Shown here one piece after another: positions 8,166 through 16,495 of a stretch of DNA of 34,076 nt; positions within the stretch are counted from its first letter, which is position 1; the number at the start of each line of letters is the position of its first letter. This stretch comes from Erysipelotrichaceae bacterium (GTDB lineage: Bacteria; Bacillota_I; Bacilli_A; Erysipelotrichales; Erysipelotrichaceae): positions 1 to 34,076 of the forward strand of contig JAQYFP010000068.1 in assembly GCA_028723085.1 (NCBI GenBank). Direction: 5' to 3'. Under the pieces are notes generated by a model. The model had not been told where the DNA came from. It saw nothing but the letters and a program-made list of their open reading frames with translations, and ran no database searches. A program made the translations under genes and the position numbers.

Positions 8166-8195
8166 TTGGTTAGGCATATATAATTGATGTATAAT
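8166..8195 (+). promoter_or_regulatory. Promoter of the methionine gamma-lyase family gene
   Basis: TTGGTT (8166-8171), 18 nt, TATAAT (8190-8195), diverging from the riboswitch promoter. Confidence 0.55.
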
Positions 8196-8221
8196 AAAAA
8201 ACGAAATTGAAAGAGGTAGTT

Positions 8222-9481
8222 ATGATTTTAGAACAAATTGATAAAGACTTATTAGAACTTTCTAAACAATCCGATATTGTTTTAAAAGACATTTATGAAA
8301 ACATAGATGACATTTGTTTGTACAACTCCAATCGTATTTTATCGTATTTCATTGAAAATAAAGTATCATACTCTGATTTTACTGATATCAATGGATATGG
8401 AAACTACGACGAAGGAAGAGATAAATTAGAACGTATTTTTGCCAGTGTATTAGGATGTGAAGATGCTTTGGTTCGTCCACAAATTATGAGTGGAACCAAT
8501 GCCCTATATCTGACCTTATCAGCTTTATGTAAACATGGAGATACAATGATTTCTATTTCCGGTGCACCTTATGATTCTTTACAAGAAATGATTGGAATTA
8601 TTGGTTCTTCTAGTCAATCCCTAAAAGCCAATGGTGTAAAATACGAACAAATTGAATTAGTAAACGATGACTTTGATGATGATGCCATTATCAATCGATT
8701 AAAAGAAAAAAATGTGAAACTAGTTGAAATTCAACGATCACGTGGATATTCTCATCGTTTATCTTTAAGTATGGATAAAATTAGTCGCATCATCAAAAAA
8801 ATCCGTGAAGTTAATCAAGAAGTTATTATTATGGTTGATAACTGTTACGGTGAATTAGTTGAAAAAATTGAACCCGGACATGTTGGGGCTGATGTTGTGG
8901 TTGGTTCTTTAATGAAAAACTTAGGAGGCGGAATTGCTTCAACGGGTGGATATGTTGCCGGAAATGCGGATTTAATTCACATGGTTGCGGAGCGCTTAAC
9001 TTCTCCTGGAATTGGAAAAGACTTGGGTGCTAACTTTAATTTAAATAATTCTTTCTTCAAAGGAATTTTCATGGCACCTAGTGCAGTTCGTTCGAGTCTA
9101 AAAACAGCTGTTTTCTCGGCTTACATGCTAGAGCAATTGGGATATAAAAATGTATCTCCTCGCTATAATGAACCAAGAACCGATATTATTCAAACACTTG
9201 AACTAGAAACAAAAGAAAACTTAGTTAACTTTACCCAAGGAATTCAAAACACAAGTCCAATTGATTCTTTTGTTCGTGTTATGCCAGCTCCAATGCCTGG
9301 TTATCCATTTGATGAAGTTATGGCAGCGGGAAGCTTTACCCAAGGAAGTACCATTGAATTAAGTGCCGATGCACCGGTTGTTGAGCCATATACTTTATAT
9401 ATGCAAGGTGGTTTAACACTAGAATACGGTAAATTATCAATTTTATTAGCTCTTACAAACATGAAAAGGAAGTTGGATTAA
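8222..9481 (+). CDS. ynbB: Methionine gamma-lyase family (YnbB / 'aluminium resistance') PLP protein
   Basis: 419 residues, fold type I PLP enzyme of the YnbB family. RPQIMSGTNALYLTL, SISGAPYDSLQEMIG and GSLMKNLGGGIASTGGY (PLP lysine near residue 232) are diagnostic, as are the C-terminal VMPAPMPGYPFDEVMAAG and MQGGLTLEYGK. The track uses TTG 8207; ATG 8222 sits 5 nt after AAAGAGG and gives the usual N-terminus. Actual activity in this family is poorly defined; the names come from homology. The stop overlaps that of the convergent SDR gene by 4 nt. Confidence 0.85.
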   Translation: MILEQIDKDLLELSKQSDIVLKDIYENIDDICLYNSNRILSYFIENKVSYSDFTDINGYGNYDEGRDKLERIFASVLGCEDALVRPQIMSGTNALYLTLSALCKHGDTMISISGAPYDSLQEMIGIIGSSSQSLKANGVKYEQIELVNDDFDDDAIINRLKEKNVKLVEIQRSRGYSHRLSLSMDKISRIIKKIREVNQEVIIMVDNCYGELVEKIEPGHVGADVVVGSLMKNLGGGIASTGGYVAGNADLIHMVAERLTSPGIGKDLGANFNLNNSFFKGIFMAPSAVRSSLKTAVFSAYMLEQLGYKNVSPRYNEPRTDIIQTLELETKENLVNFTQGIQNTSPIDSFVRVMPAPMPGYPFDEVMAAGSFTQGSTIELSADAPVVEPYTLYMQGGLTLEYGKLSILLALTNMKRKLD

Positions 9482-9494
9482 CAACTTCCTTTTT
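9464..9494. terminator. Bidirectional terminator embedded in two overlapping convergent genes
   Basis: AAAAGGAAGTTG (9464-9475) pairs with CAACTTCCTTTT (9482-9493) around a 6-nt loop holding both stop codons. The arms encode the final residues of the two convergent proteins. Confidence 0.85.
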
Positions 9495-10221
9495 GTCCAC
9501 CATCAATACGAATCACCGTATTATTTATAAAATTAGCTTCACTGCTGATTAAAAATTTCACTAAATATGCGACTTCTTCCGGATTTCCATAGCGATTTAC
9601 CATAATCTTTTCACATTCTTCTTTTAAGAATTCTTCATCATATCCATCTAATTCATTTTCTGTTCCAATGAAACCAGGTGCAATGCAATTCACATTTACA
9701 TAAGGCGCAAATTCAAATGCCAAATTATGTGTTAAAGAAATAAGCGCAGCTTTAGAGGCATCATAGTCAATACACATTGGATAGTATGTATTAATTCCAT
9801 TGGTAGAAGAAATATTAATAATTCTTCCATATTCTTGATCCAACATATGATGATACACTCTTTTAGCACAATTAAACGCCCCAATCACATTAACATCCAT
9901 GGTTTTTCGAAATTCATCGGCTGTTTTTAAGTGAAATAAATTCGATAAATCGATACCAGCATTATTAATCAGAACATCAACGCCACCCATTTCCTTTTCA
10001 ATTTGACTAACCATGTCATCAACTTCTTGTTCCTTGGAAACATCGGCACAAATTGCCATGCATCGAACACCTAAATTAAGGATTGTTTCCTTTAATTCCA
10101 TCGCTTCTTTATGACTTGAACGATAATTGATTACGATATCATAGTGATTCTTAGCTAGTTCTAAAGCAATGGCTTTACCAATTCCTTGAGCGGCTCCTGT
10201 AATTAAAACAACTTTATTCAT
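9478..10221 (-). CDS. ymfI: SDR-family reductase, probable EF-P 5-aminopentanone reductase
   Basis: 247 residues. The NAD(P)-binding motif TGAAQGIGKA, NNAG at about residue 88, catalytic Ser in IINISSTNG and Y-x3-K in YDASK mark a classical FabG-like SDR. It directly follows efp, the position that suggests YmfI, which in B. subtilis reduces the 5-aminopentanonyl group on EF-P. Context and length support this over fatty-acid FabG, since no fab genes are near. Oddly, the ATG directly follows the T run of the efp terminator and has no Shine-Dalgarno, so expression is probably low and read-through dependent. Confidence 0.78.
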   Translation of the reverse strand: MNKVVLITGAAQGIGKAIALELAKNHYDIVINYRSSHKEAMELKETILNLGVRCMAICADVSKEQEVDDMVSQIEKEMGGVDVLINNAGIDLSNLFHLKTADEFRKTMDVNVIGAFNCAKRVYHHMLDQEYGRIINISSTNGINTYYPMCIDYDASKAALISLTHNLAFEFAPYVNVNCIAPGFIGTENELDGYDEEFLKEECEKIMVNRYGNPEEVAYLVKFLISSEANFINNTVIRIDGGQKGSC

Positions 10222-10227
10222 AATTTT

Positions 10228-10254
10228 AAAAAAAAGAGCTTATTATTAAGCTCT
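10228..10254 (-). terminator. Terminator overlapping the efp stop codon
   Basis: On the minus strand AGAGCTTA, loop ATAA, TAAGCTCT and a run of eight Ts. The 5' arm contains the last efp codons and stop, and the T run ends about 7 nt before the SDR start. Confidence 0.85.
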
Positions 10255-10803
10255 TCCTGCGTATTTTCCATCTGCTGTGAAAACAACAACCTTTTCTCCT
10301 TGTTCAATGAACTGAGGAACACGGATTGTTAATCCTGTATCTGTAACAGCATCTTTAGTTTGGTTAGATGGAGCACCTTTGATTGCTGGATCTGTTTCGA
10401 CGATAGTTAATTCAACTTTTTCTGGAACAGAAACAGATAATAATTCACCTTCAAAGAACATTAATGAAACTTCAGAACCTTCAACAACATAGTATTTGTT
10501 TTCTCCCATGTGTTCTTCTGTTAATTCATAAGTATCAAATGTTTCTAAGTCCATGAAATAATAAGTTCCACCTGCTTCATACGAATATTGAGCCGCTTTT
10601 TTAGAAATATTAGCTTGATCAAATTTTGTATTCGCATTGAAGTTTTTTTCTTGAATAGAACCAGTTTTTAAGTTTCTCATCTTAGTTTTTAAGATAGCTG
10701 CACCTTTTCCTGGTTTAACATGTTGAAAATCTAAAACTTGACAAGGATCTCCATCAACGATTAATGTTAATCCTGTTTTAAAATCACCTGCAGAAATTGC
10801 CAT
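10246..10803 (-). CDS. efp: Translation elongation factor P
   Basis: 185 residues, the standard EF-P length with three beta-barrel domains. EF-P relieves ribosome stalling at polyproline. The domain I loop KPGKGAA carries the modified lysine (Lys33 with Met counted), as in B. subtilis-type EF-P. C-terminal signatures are ETDPAIKGAPSNQTKDAVTDTG and IRVPQFIEQGEKV. SD AGGAG lies 9 nt before the ATG. The following SDR gene is the likely modification enzyme. A terminator follows the stop at once, so efp should be made in excess of that enzyme. Confidence 0.97.
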   Translation of the reverse strand: MAISAGDFKTGLTLIVDGDPCQVLDFQHVKPGKGAAILKTKMRNLKTGSIQEKNFNANTKFDQANISKKAAQYSYEAGGTYYFMDLETFDTYELTEEHMGENKYYVVEGSEVSLMFFEGELLSVSVPEKVELTIVETDPAIKGAPSNQTKDAVTDTGLTIRVPQFIEQGEKVVVFTADGKYAGRA

Positions 10804-10834
10804 AATTCATCACTCCTATTTTTTTACACGCTAT

Positions 10835-10863
10835 ATTGTATCAGCTTTTAAGGGCAACCTCAA
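10835..10863 (-). promoter_or_regulatory. Promoter of efp
   Basis: On the minus strand TTGAGG (10858-10863), 17 nt, TACAAT (10835-10840), immediately after the pnuC stop. I see no terminator between pnuC and efp. Confidence 0.6.
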
Positions 10864-10865
10864 GA

Positions 10866-12092
10866 CTAGAATATTGATACTTCTTTCTTTTCCGAATGAG
10901 AATTTATATATTTACTCCATTTAATGTATCCATAAGTAGTATTTGTGAAATATCCAAGTTTCAATACCAACAATACATATTGCCCAGAAATAATATTAAT
11001 AACTGCTTCTAAGAATGCACAAATATACCAAGCAATCCATTGTTCTCTAAAACGGAAGAAAATGAATAGACCATTGGCAATTCCTACTGCTGATGCACAT
11101 GCATCAATATAAATAATTGCGGTTTCTAGTGTTTCATTGTGATAGAAATCTGTTGCGATATCTAATCCGCTGATTAAATATCCCACACCAAAAGTCCAAA
11201 CCACAATTCCTAAAATAACCAATACTTCTTGCCATCCTTTTAAACGACGAACCACTGTTAATTCATCTTCTTGATCGTCTTTGTGTTTCGACCAGTTAAT
11301 ATAACTGATAATATCAATTGGAAGCCAGAAGAATAGGGTTGTTGCCATGGTTGCGAAGCGATACATTAATACAATACACATCACAATTTCCACGATTTCC
11401 ACTAACACCGAAACCAAGAAATTGTATCGCGATTGTTTTGAAATCAATAGTTCACATAAAATATTTAGGAACGTATCTAATAAATACAACAACATGATTA
11501 CAATTCCATTTACTCCATTGGCACTTTCTTCTGGGAAGATTACTGAAATAACAGTAGCCAAGGCCATAATAGATAAGAACCATGCTTTTTCATAGGTTGT
11601 GAATTGTCTTGAAAATAACATCATAATCACAACTGATAAGGCAAGAATTAAAGAAGCAATGGCTAAGTTAAAAATCGACATTGTTTTATTTGCCATTACC
11701 GATGTATATACATCTTGTGCTTCTGATTTACTTACATCTTTATGATCAAAATAAAGCTTTGTCCCATCTTTACTTTCAAATTCATAAGCCGTAATTGTTT
11801 TTTCATCATGATTCACATATTCATCATAAGAATACGTAATAACCATTGAATCTTTACCTTTTGTATAAGTTACATCACATGAAGCATAGTCTTCGTCATA
11901 GTCTTCTAATGAGAAGTCTCTTGTCATTTCTACTTGTTCAATAAAATTAATTTGACCTACATTGGCATTGATTTTACTTGTTCCCATCGCAAAAGAAACA
12001 ATAGACGTTAAACATAAACCAATTAATAATAGAATTTCAATTGTTTTTACCTTTTTATTAGGTTCAATATTCTTCCTAAAAAATTCAATCAT
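10866..12092 (-). CDS. pnuC: PnuC-family nicotinamide riboside transporter with a large N-terminal extra-membrane insert
   Basis: 408 residues. The C-terminal half has PnuC features: LPIDIISYINW, RRLKGWQEVLV, ANGLFIFFRFREQWIAWYICAF, and a final region YVLLVLKLGYF..YGYIKW. PnuC imports nicotinamide riboside by facilitated diffusion for NAD synthesis. Between the first membrane helix (IEILLLIGLCLTSIVSFAMG) and the second lies a roughly 90-residue hydrophilic segment, making it much longer than typical ~220-260-residue PnuC. The tracked ATG 12122 lacks an SD; ATG 12092 has AAAGGAG 9 nt upstream and is preferred. No NAD riboswitch is evident. It probably shares a transcript with xpt upstream. Confidence 0.8.
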   Translation of the reverse strand: MIEFFRKNIEPNKKVKTIEILLLIGLCLTSIVSFAMGTSKINANVGQINFIEQVEMTRDFSLEDYDEDYASCDVTYTKGKDSMVITYSYDEYVNHDEKTITAYEFESKDGTKLYFDHKDVSKSEAQDVYTSVMANKTMSIFNLAIASLILALSVVIMMLFSRQFTTYEKAWFLSIMALATVISVIFPEESANGVNGIVIMLLYLLDTFLNILCELLISKQSRYNFLVSVLVEIVEIVMCIVLMYRFATMATTLFFWLPIDIISYINWSKHKDDQEDELTVVRRLKGWQEVLVILGIVVWTFGVGYLISGLDIATDFYHNETLETAIIYIDACASAVGIANGLFIFFRFREQWIAWYICAFLEAVINIISGQYVLLVLKLGYFTNTTYGYIKWSKYINSHSEKKEVSIF

Positions 12093-12142
12093 ATCTATAC
12101 TCTCCTTTAAATTCGAAAACAATTATATAAAAAAATTTTCTA

Positions 12143-12170
12143 TAAAAAAAGAGTTCATTTTCATGAAGCC
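12143..12170 (-). terminator. Weak terminator after xpt
   Basis: On the minus strand TTCAT-GAAA-ATGAA with partial outer pairing, then CTC and seven Ts. The stem is short, so read-through into pnuC is plausible. Confidence 0.5.
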
Positions 12171-12176
12171 TAATTT

Positions 12177-12752
12177 TTATCTAAAAGTAATTTCACCAGT
12201 TTCATCATCCATCGCATCCACGATAGCCAATGATTCCAAGTGATATCCTAAATTACGAATGATTTGTCCTCCATTTTGGAATCCTTTTTCAATCGCAATT
12301 CCAATTCCTTCAACGCTTCCACCTGCTTGTTGTACAATTGAAATTAACCCTTGAAGAGCACATCCATTTGCTAAAAAATCATCAATAATCAATACATGAT
12401 CTTCTGGCCCTAAAAACTTTTTCGAAACAATAACTTGGTTCTTTGTTTTATGTGTGAAAGATTCAACTTCAGCTACATACATATCTCCATCTAGATTAAT
12501 GCTATGTGATTTTTTTGCGAATACAACAGGCACATTGAAATATTGAGCTGCAACACAAGCAATTCCAATTCCTGATGCTTCAATGGTTAAGATTTTATTG
12601 ATATTTTCATTTTTAAATCGTTCTTTAAATTCTTGTCCCATTTTTTGATATAAATCAATATCAATTTGATGATTTAAAAAACTATCGACTTTAAGAACAT
12701 TTCCTGGCTTTACAACACCATCTTTAATGATTCTTTCTTCTAAAAAATTCAT
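12177..12752 (-). CDS. xpt: Xanthine phosphoribosyltransferase
   Basis: 191 residues, matching Xpt length. It converts xanthine and PRPP to XMP in purine salvage. [13 protein letters not shown]-like text near the N-terminus ([13 protein letters not shown]), [19 protein letters not shown] and the PRPP loop [16 protein letters not shown] are diagnostic. SD AGGAG lies 8 nt before the ATG. In many Firmicutes xpt has a purine riboswitch; only about 107 bp separate it from the divergent lipoprotein gene and I see no such aptamer. Confidence 0.95.
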   Translation of the reverse strand: MNFLEERIIKDGVVKPGNVLKVDSFLNHQIDIDLYQKMGQEFKERFKNENINKILTIEASGIGIACVAAQYFNVPVVFAKKSHSINLDGDMYVAEVESFTHKTKNQVIVSKKFLGPEDHVLIIDDFLANGCALQGLISIVQQAGGSVEGIGIAIEKGFQNGGQIIRNLGYHLESLAIVDAMDDETGEITFR

Positions 12753-12859
12753 TTCATTTCTCCTGCGTAATAATATAATAAGAATAACGCATCTTCTTTA
12801 AAAAATCTATCTTTTTATCATATTTTCTGTATATAATAGATATATAGAAAGGACTCTCA

Positions 12860-13300
12860 ATGAAAAAAATACTATCAACAATTCTTTGTGTTTGTTTCCT
12901 ATTTGGATGTGCAAACGACAAACCAACAACACTTCAAGAAGATATTGATGCTCTTTATGAAGGAGTCGACAAAGATTCGATTCCTGCTTATGAAGTCATT
13001 GAACTCAATGAAGAAAACTTTGAATACTTCGCCTTTGTTCCTTGGTGCGATGGCATTGAAGCTGTACACGCTGATGCTCTAATCAATGCTCTACCTCATT
13101 CAGTGGTCTTAATTCGTAAAACCGATGATTCTGTTGATTTAGAAAAAATGGCCGAAGAAATCAAAGAAAATGCCAACCCTGCTAAATGGGTTTGTGTAGA
13201 AGCTGAACAAAGTGAAGTCGTAGTAAATGATGATGAACTATTATTGGTCATGACATCAAAAGACTTAGCAGATCAAATGATTGCGAATTTTATGGATTAG
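12860..13300 (+). CDS. Small lipoprotein of unknown function (DUF4358-like)
   Basis: 146 residues with a lipoprotein signal: MKK, hydrophobic stretch and lipobox LFGC with Cys17, so it is anchored outside the membrane. The mature part is acidic; the C-terminal pattern (VVLIRKTDDSVDLEKMAEEI... LLLVMTSKDLADQM) resembles DUF4358 lipoproteins, a tentative match. A -10 TATAAT is at 12832-12837 and SD AAAGGA precedes the ATG. The 3' end overlaps the convergent acyltransferase gene by 36 nt. Confidence 0.8.
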   Translation: MKKILSTILCVCFLFGCANDKPTTLQEDIDALYEGVDKDSIPAYEVIELNEENFEYFAFVPWCDGIEAVHADALINALPHSVVLIRKTDDSVDLEKMAEEIKENANPAKWVCVEAEQSEVVVNDDELLLVMTSKDLADQMIANFMD

Positions 13301-14155
13301 CCTTGTGCTAATCTTTTTATTTATAAGAACAAGAATTGTTGTACTTACAAATAAAACAATGTATTTTCCTACTATATTAAAAGGAAGGAAAAACACACAA
13401 TTTACTAACCAAGTAACTGTTAAATAAACTTCATAAGAATAATTTCCAATTGTTTCTATTACTTTATTTTGTTTCGAAATGGTTTCCATTAAACAAACAA
13501 AACCAATCGCAAATAAACTTCCAAACATATAAAATAAATTATTTTGTAGGAATTGATTTCGATAAACAATATAAGTAATCAAAACTATAAATGGAAAACA
13601 ATATCCAATGTATTTCTTTATGTTTTCTGTTAACTCAAAATAATATAGTCCACAAACACATACTAGAATTCTTCCGGATAATAAAGGATATGGTAAGGCA
13701 CATGATAAAAATATAGATAGAATCAATACAGTAATTTTATTATTTATTTTATATAAGATAGGTAAAATAAATGACATAAATAAGGCAAATAAAACATACC
13801 AATAATATAATGATTGTTTCATGATGCCATATAATAATATAGTAGAAATATATTTGTTTAGATTAAAGGTATGAAAACAAATATATTTAATCAATGATTC
13901 TATGTTCACAGAAATAAAAAATGGAATATATAATCGTATAAAGCGAAGAATACAATATTGAATGTAGTCTTTAAAAGATACAATTGGTTCTTTTTTCATT
14001 TTGAAACAAAAAGAAATTCCCATACAAAGTGCAAAAATATCAACGCCTAAAATTCCCATTTGAACTAGGTTTCGATCTATTTTATTCATAGGTAATACAT
14101 GAAATAAAAACACCATTATAGTGGCAATTCCCATACATATTTTTCTTGTTTTCAT
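13265..14155 (-). CDS. Acyltransferase-3-family membrane protein
   Basis: 296 residues with about ten hydrophobic segments. The N-terminus CMGIATIMVFLFHVLP matches the 'RGIAIlmVvlfH' opening of acyltransferase 3 (OafA/YrhL-like) proteins, whose His is catalytic; IQYCILRFIRLYIPFF and IGNYSYEVYLTVTWLV fit the later conserved helices. Such proteins O-acylate surface polysaccharides or lipids. No clear Shine-Dalgarno is seen before the ATG, and the gene stands alone. Confidence 0.75.
   Translation of the reverse strand: MKTRKICMGIATIMVFLFHVLPMNKIDRNLVQMGILGVDIFALCMGISFCFKMKKEPIVSFKDYIQYCILRFIRLYIPFFISVNIESLIKYICFHTFNLNKYISTILLYGIMKQSLYYWYVLFALFMSFILPILYKINNKITVLILSIFLSCALPYPLLSGRILVCVCGLYYFELTENIKKYIGYCFPFIVLITYIVYRNQFLQNNLFYMFGSLFAIGFVCLMETISKQNKVIETIGNYSYEVYLTVTWLVNCVFFLPFNIVGKYIVLFVSTTILVLINKKISTRLIHKIRNHLIC
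13295..13318 (+). terminator. Terminator of the lipoprotein gene, inside the convergent acyltransferase gene
   Basis: GATTAGC (13295-13301) pairs with GCTAATC (13307-13313), followed by TTTTT. It lies within the last codons of the opposite-strand gene. Confidence 0.75.
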
Positions 14156-14267
14156 ATGTAATATTTTACCATATTTATAGTGTAGATTTCTTTACAAAAC
14201 AAGGAAAAAACTATAGAATTAAGCTTTGTGGGTACATGATTTTTACCCCTGGAATGGGAGGAAAAAA

Positions 14268-15149
14268 ATGAAGAAAAATAAAATAAAAACATTAAGTATA
14301 CAAATATTATGGGAAACCATTGGAAGTATTTTTATTGCCATTGGGATCTATAACTTTGCGGTTCAAGCTAAGTTTCCAATGACTGGTTTTTCCGGAATTT
14401 CAATTATTTTATATCGTTTATTTGATATGCCAATTGGTTTATCAACAATTATATTAAATATTCCAGTTGCGATTCTTTGTTACAAGTTGTTGGGAAAGAA
14501 ATTCTTTATTAGCTCATTAAGATGTATGTTTATTTCATCTATGATTATTGACTATGTTGCACCTTTATTCCCCGTCTATACAGGAAGTCGATTATTAGCT
14601 GCATTATGTACAGGCGTATTTGCGGGAATTGGATATGCCCTTGTTTATTCAAAGAATTCATCAACAGGGGGATCGGATTTTATCATCATGGCTGTAAAAG
14701 CTAAATTTCCTTATTTATCATTAGGAAACATCGCTTTCTGGTCAGATGTTGGTATTATCACGATTGGTGGTATTATTTTCAATGATGTCGATGGTATTAT
14801 TTATGGAATGATTATCAATTATATTTTCTCTATTGTAGTTGATAAATTTGTATATGGTCTTAACTCTGGAAAATTAGGATTGATTGTTACCGAACACGGA
14901 AAAGAAATTTGTAAAGTCATTGATGATGTTTGTCAAAGAGGTACAACAATTCTACATGGTGAAGGTGGATATCAAGGAGATACTAAACAAGTTGTTATGT
15001 GTGCCTGTGATACAAAGGAAATGATTCAAGTACAACAAGCCGTTAAAGAAGCAGATCCGGCTTCTTTCATTATTGTATTAGAGTCTCATGAAGTTCATGG
15101 AGAAGGTTTCCACATGTTCCAAATTGGAGAAGAAAAGAAAAATTCATAG
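14268..15149 (+). CDS. YitT-family membrane protein
   Basis: 293 residues with five to six N-terminal membrane segments and a C-terminal DUF2179 cytoplasmic domain (RGTTILHGEGGYQGDTKQVVMCACDTKE). SKNSSTGGSDFI and the repeated glycine-rich helices are typical of YitT. The function is unproven in general. The track begins at TTG 14226; ATG 14268 has GGGAGG 7 nt upstream. A small hairpin GGGTA/TACCC (14229-14247) lies just before the Shine-Dalgarno. Confidence 0.88.
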   Translation: MKKNKIKTLSIQILWETIGSIFIAIGIYNFAVQAKFPMTGFSGISIILYRLFDMPIGLSTIILNIPVAILCYKLLGKKFFISSLRCMFISSMIIDYVAPLFPVYTGSRLLAALCTGVFAGIGYALVYSKNSSTGGSDFIIMAVKAKFPYLSLGNIAFWSDVGIITIGGIIFNDVDGIIYGMIINYIFSIVVDKFVYGLNSGKLGLIVTEHGKEICKVIDDVCQRGTTILHGEGGYQGDTKQVVMCACDTKEMIQVQQAVKEADPASFIIVLESHEVHGEGFHMFQIGEEKKNS

Positions 15150-15155
15150 TGCATT

Positions 15156-15184
15156 AAGTGTTCGATATTTTCGGACACTTTTTT
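15156..15184 (+). terminator. Terminator of the YitT gene
   Basis: AAGTGTTCGA (15156-15165) pairs with TCGGACACTT (15171-15180) with one G-U pair; a T run follows. Confidence 0.85.
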
Positions 15185-15223
15185 AAATTATTTTTTTCGA
15201 ATATATATAATGGAGGTTTTATA

Positions 15224-15300
15224 ATGAACAAACATGAAACAAAAGAATTAGATGTCATAGCTAAAAAGATTAATACCCATAAAAGTATCGTTTATATTTC
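15224..15300 (+). pseudogene. Rpn/PD-(D/E)XK gene remnant cut after about 25 codons
   Basis: The start ATG with SD GGAGG and a promoter region close to that of the intact Rpn gene at 4924 remain (TTTTTTTCGAATATATATAATGG at 15191-15212). LDVIAKKINTHKSIVYIS aligns with LDTIAKKINANKNVIAIYA of the intact gene. After about codon 25 the frame enters DNA that on the other strand encodes a relaxase, so the gene was broken by insertion or deletion. No remaining Rpn sequence appears to the right. Confidence 0.8.
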
Positions 15301-15522
15301 GGCAGAGTCCCAAAGTGTTGCTCTGTCAAAATATTCGGGTGGGGCATTTGTCGGAAGCATGATTTCTGTATAAACGACTTCCTTTTGCTTTCGGTGGTGA
15401 TCTTTGTTTTTCTGGTCGTACTCGGAAAACAGTTTTTCTTCGGCTTGATAGTTAGCTCCGGCAACCGCAGAACTGCCTTTGCTTCTCTGAACAATTCGTA
15501 TGTTCAGATGGGGTACTGGCAT
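15300..15522 (-). pseudogene. MobA/MobL (MobQ) relaxase, N-terminal fragment
   Basis: From ATG 15522 (AAAGGAG 9 nt upstream) about 74 residues match the start of MobA/MobL plasmid relaxases: PHLNIRIVQRSKGSSAVAGANYQAEE with the opening catalytic region, and LPTNAPPEYFDRATLWDSAE. The reading frame then ends at the junction with the Rpn remnant. The catalytic Tyr/His domain is incomplete, so it cannot nick DNA. It marks the left end of an acquired plasmid- or ICE-derived segment. Confidence 0.82.
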
Positions 15523-15557
15523 TTTCATCAACTCCTTTCGCAATAATGAATAAAACA

Positions 15558-15590
15558 AAAGGCACTAACTTTTTTACTGTTAGTGCCTTT
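15558..15590 (-). terminator. Perfect 12-bp inverted repeat, probable minus-strand terminator
   Basis: AAAGGCACTAAC (15558-15569) and GTTAGTGCCTTT (15579-15590) pair perfectly. On the minus strand the stem is followed by TTTTGTTTTATT, as expected for a terminator of the hydrolase transcript before the relaxase. Confidence 0.7.
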
Positions 15591-15650
15591 AGGCTTAGTC
15601 ATTATTTGATTTTTGTTGTCTGCGTGAAATTGGAATTTTCCATTCTTAAG

Positions 15651-16466
15651 TCATAGCTTATTTACCAATTTTTCTATCAACGAGTTTACCTCTTCCGGTG
15701 CATCGGTATTAGAATTGTGCCCCGCATTTTTTATCCATGCAATAGGAATTCCTGATTTCTTATGCCATGCTTTGTTATAGCGGATGCAGGAACCCGCATG
15801 ATCCTTTTCTCCGCATATCAACTGTGCAGGACATTTAATTTTATATGGTAGATTTGCTTCCATTGCTTCGGCTAATATTTTGAAACCATGACCTGAGATT
15901 TTGGCGTATCTTTTCTGGTCACCATCATAAGTCATCATTATTTCATGCATTACGTTTCTTCCATACTCAGACATAGCAACACCATTTGTTCCTATCTTCA
16001 ATAATGATTTCCATGGATAATATCTATATACTGGCTCCATTCTTTTAAGAAGCCACAATTCTATTCCCGTCACATAACTTCTCTGCAACGGTGCAGAATC
16101 AATAGAAACAAATCCCTTTAATTTATCTGGATATAGTTCTGAGTATGCTTGTCCGACATAGCCACCCATTGACTGTCCTATAATTATAGGACATTGAATA
16201 TTTTCTGAACACAGAATCTCATCAAGCCATTTCGCTTTATCCATCAAAGAAAATGTAAATGCAAACGGCCATGATTTTGCGTGACCAGGTGCATCCCATA
16301 CAAATACATTATATTTTTCTTCAAAATATGCGATCTGTTTATCAAATAATCTGTGATCTGCGGTTAACCCTGGAAGAAAAATCAAGGTTGGATTTTCTAA
16401 GCCATGTTCCATATTAATCCAATAATGAATCTCTCCACATATAGTTTTATATACTTTTTCCTCCAT
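15651..16466 (-). CDS. Alpha/beta-hydrolase
   Basis: 271 residues. LIFLPGLTADHRLFD forms the oxyanion region; IIGQSMGGYVGQ is the nucleophile elbow with catalytic Ser; CGEKDHAG gives the Asp and NAGHNSN the His. The substrate is not deducible. SD AGAGG is 7-8 nt before the ATG. Base composition is clearly richer in G and C than neighbouring chromosomal genes, and it lies inside the acquired segment. Confidence 0.88.
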   Translation of the reverse strand: MEEKVYKTICGEIHYWINMEHGLENPTLIFLPGLTADHRLFDKQIAYFEEKYNVFVWDAPGHAKSWPFAFTFSLMDKAKWLDEILCSENIQCPIIIGQSMGGYVGQAYSELYPDKLKGFVSIDSAPLQRSYVTGIELWLLKRMEPVYRYYPWKSLLKIGTNGVAMSEYGRNVMHEIMMTYDGDQKRYAKISGHGFKILAEAMEANLPYKIKCPAQLICGEKDHAGSCIRYNKAWHKKSGIPIAWIKNAGHNSNTDAPEEVNSLIEKLVNKL

Positions 16467-16495
16467 TGCATTTCCTCTGTAAGCTTCAGATTTTA

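Noticed and set aside
7956-8183. 75-residue plus-strand ORF between the CDF gene and the methionine gamma-lyase family gene
   Set aside because: It lies over the NiCo riboswitch, its terminator and the divergent promoter on the other strand and has no Shine-Dalgarno.
12753-12859. Purine riboswitch before xpt
   Set aside because: The gap is too short and lacks the conserved aptamer loops.
15158-15373. 71-residue ORF taken as a whole gene
   Set aside because: The first part is the YitT terminator, the middle the Rpn remnant and the end antisense relaxase sequence.
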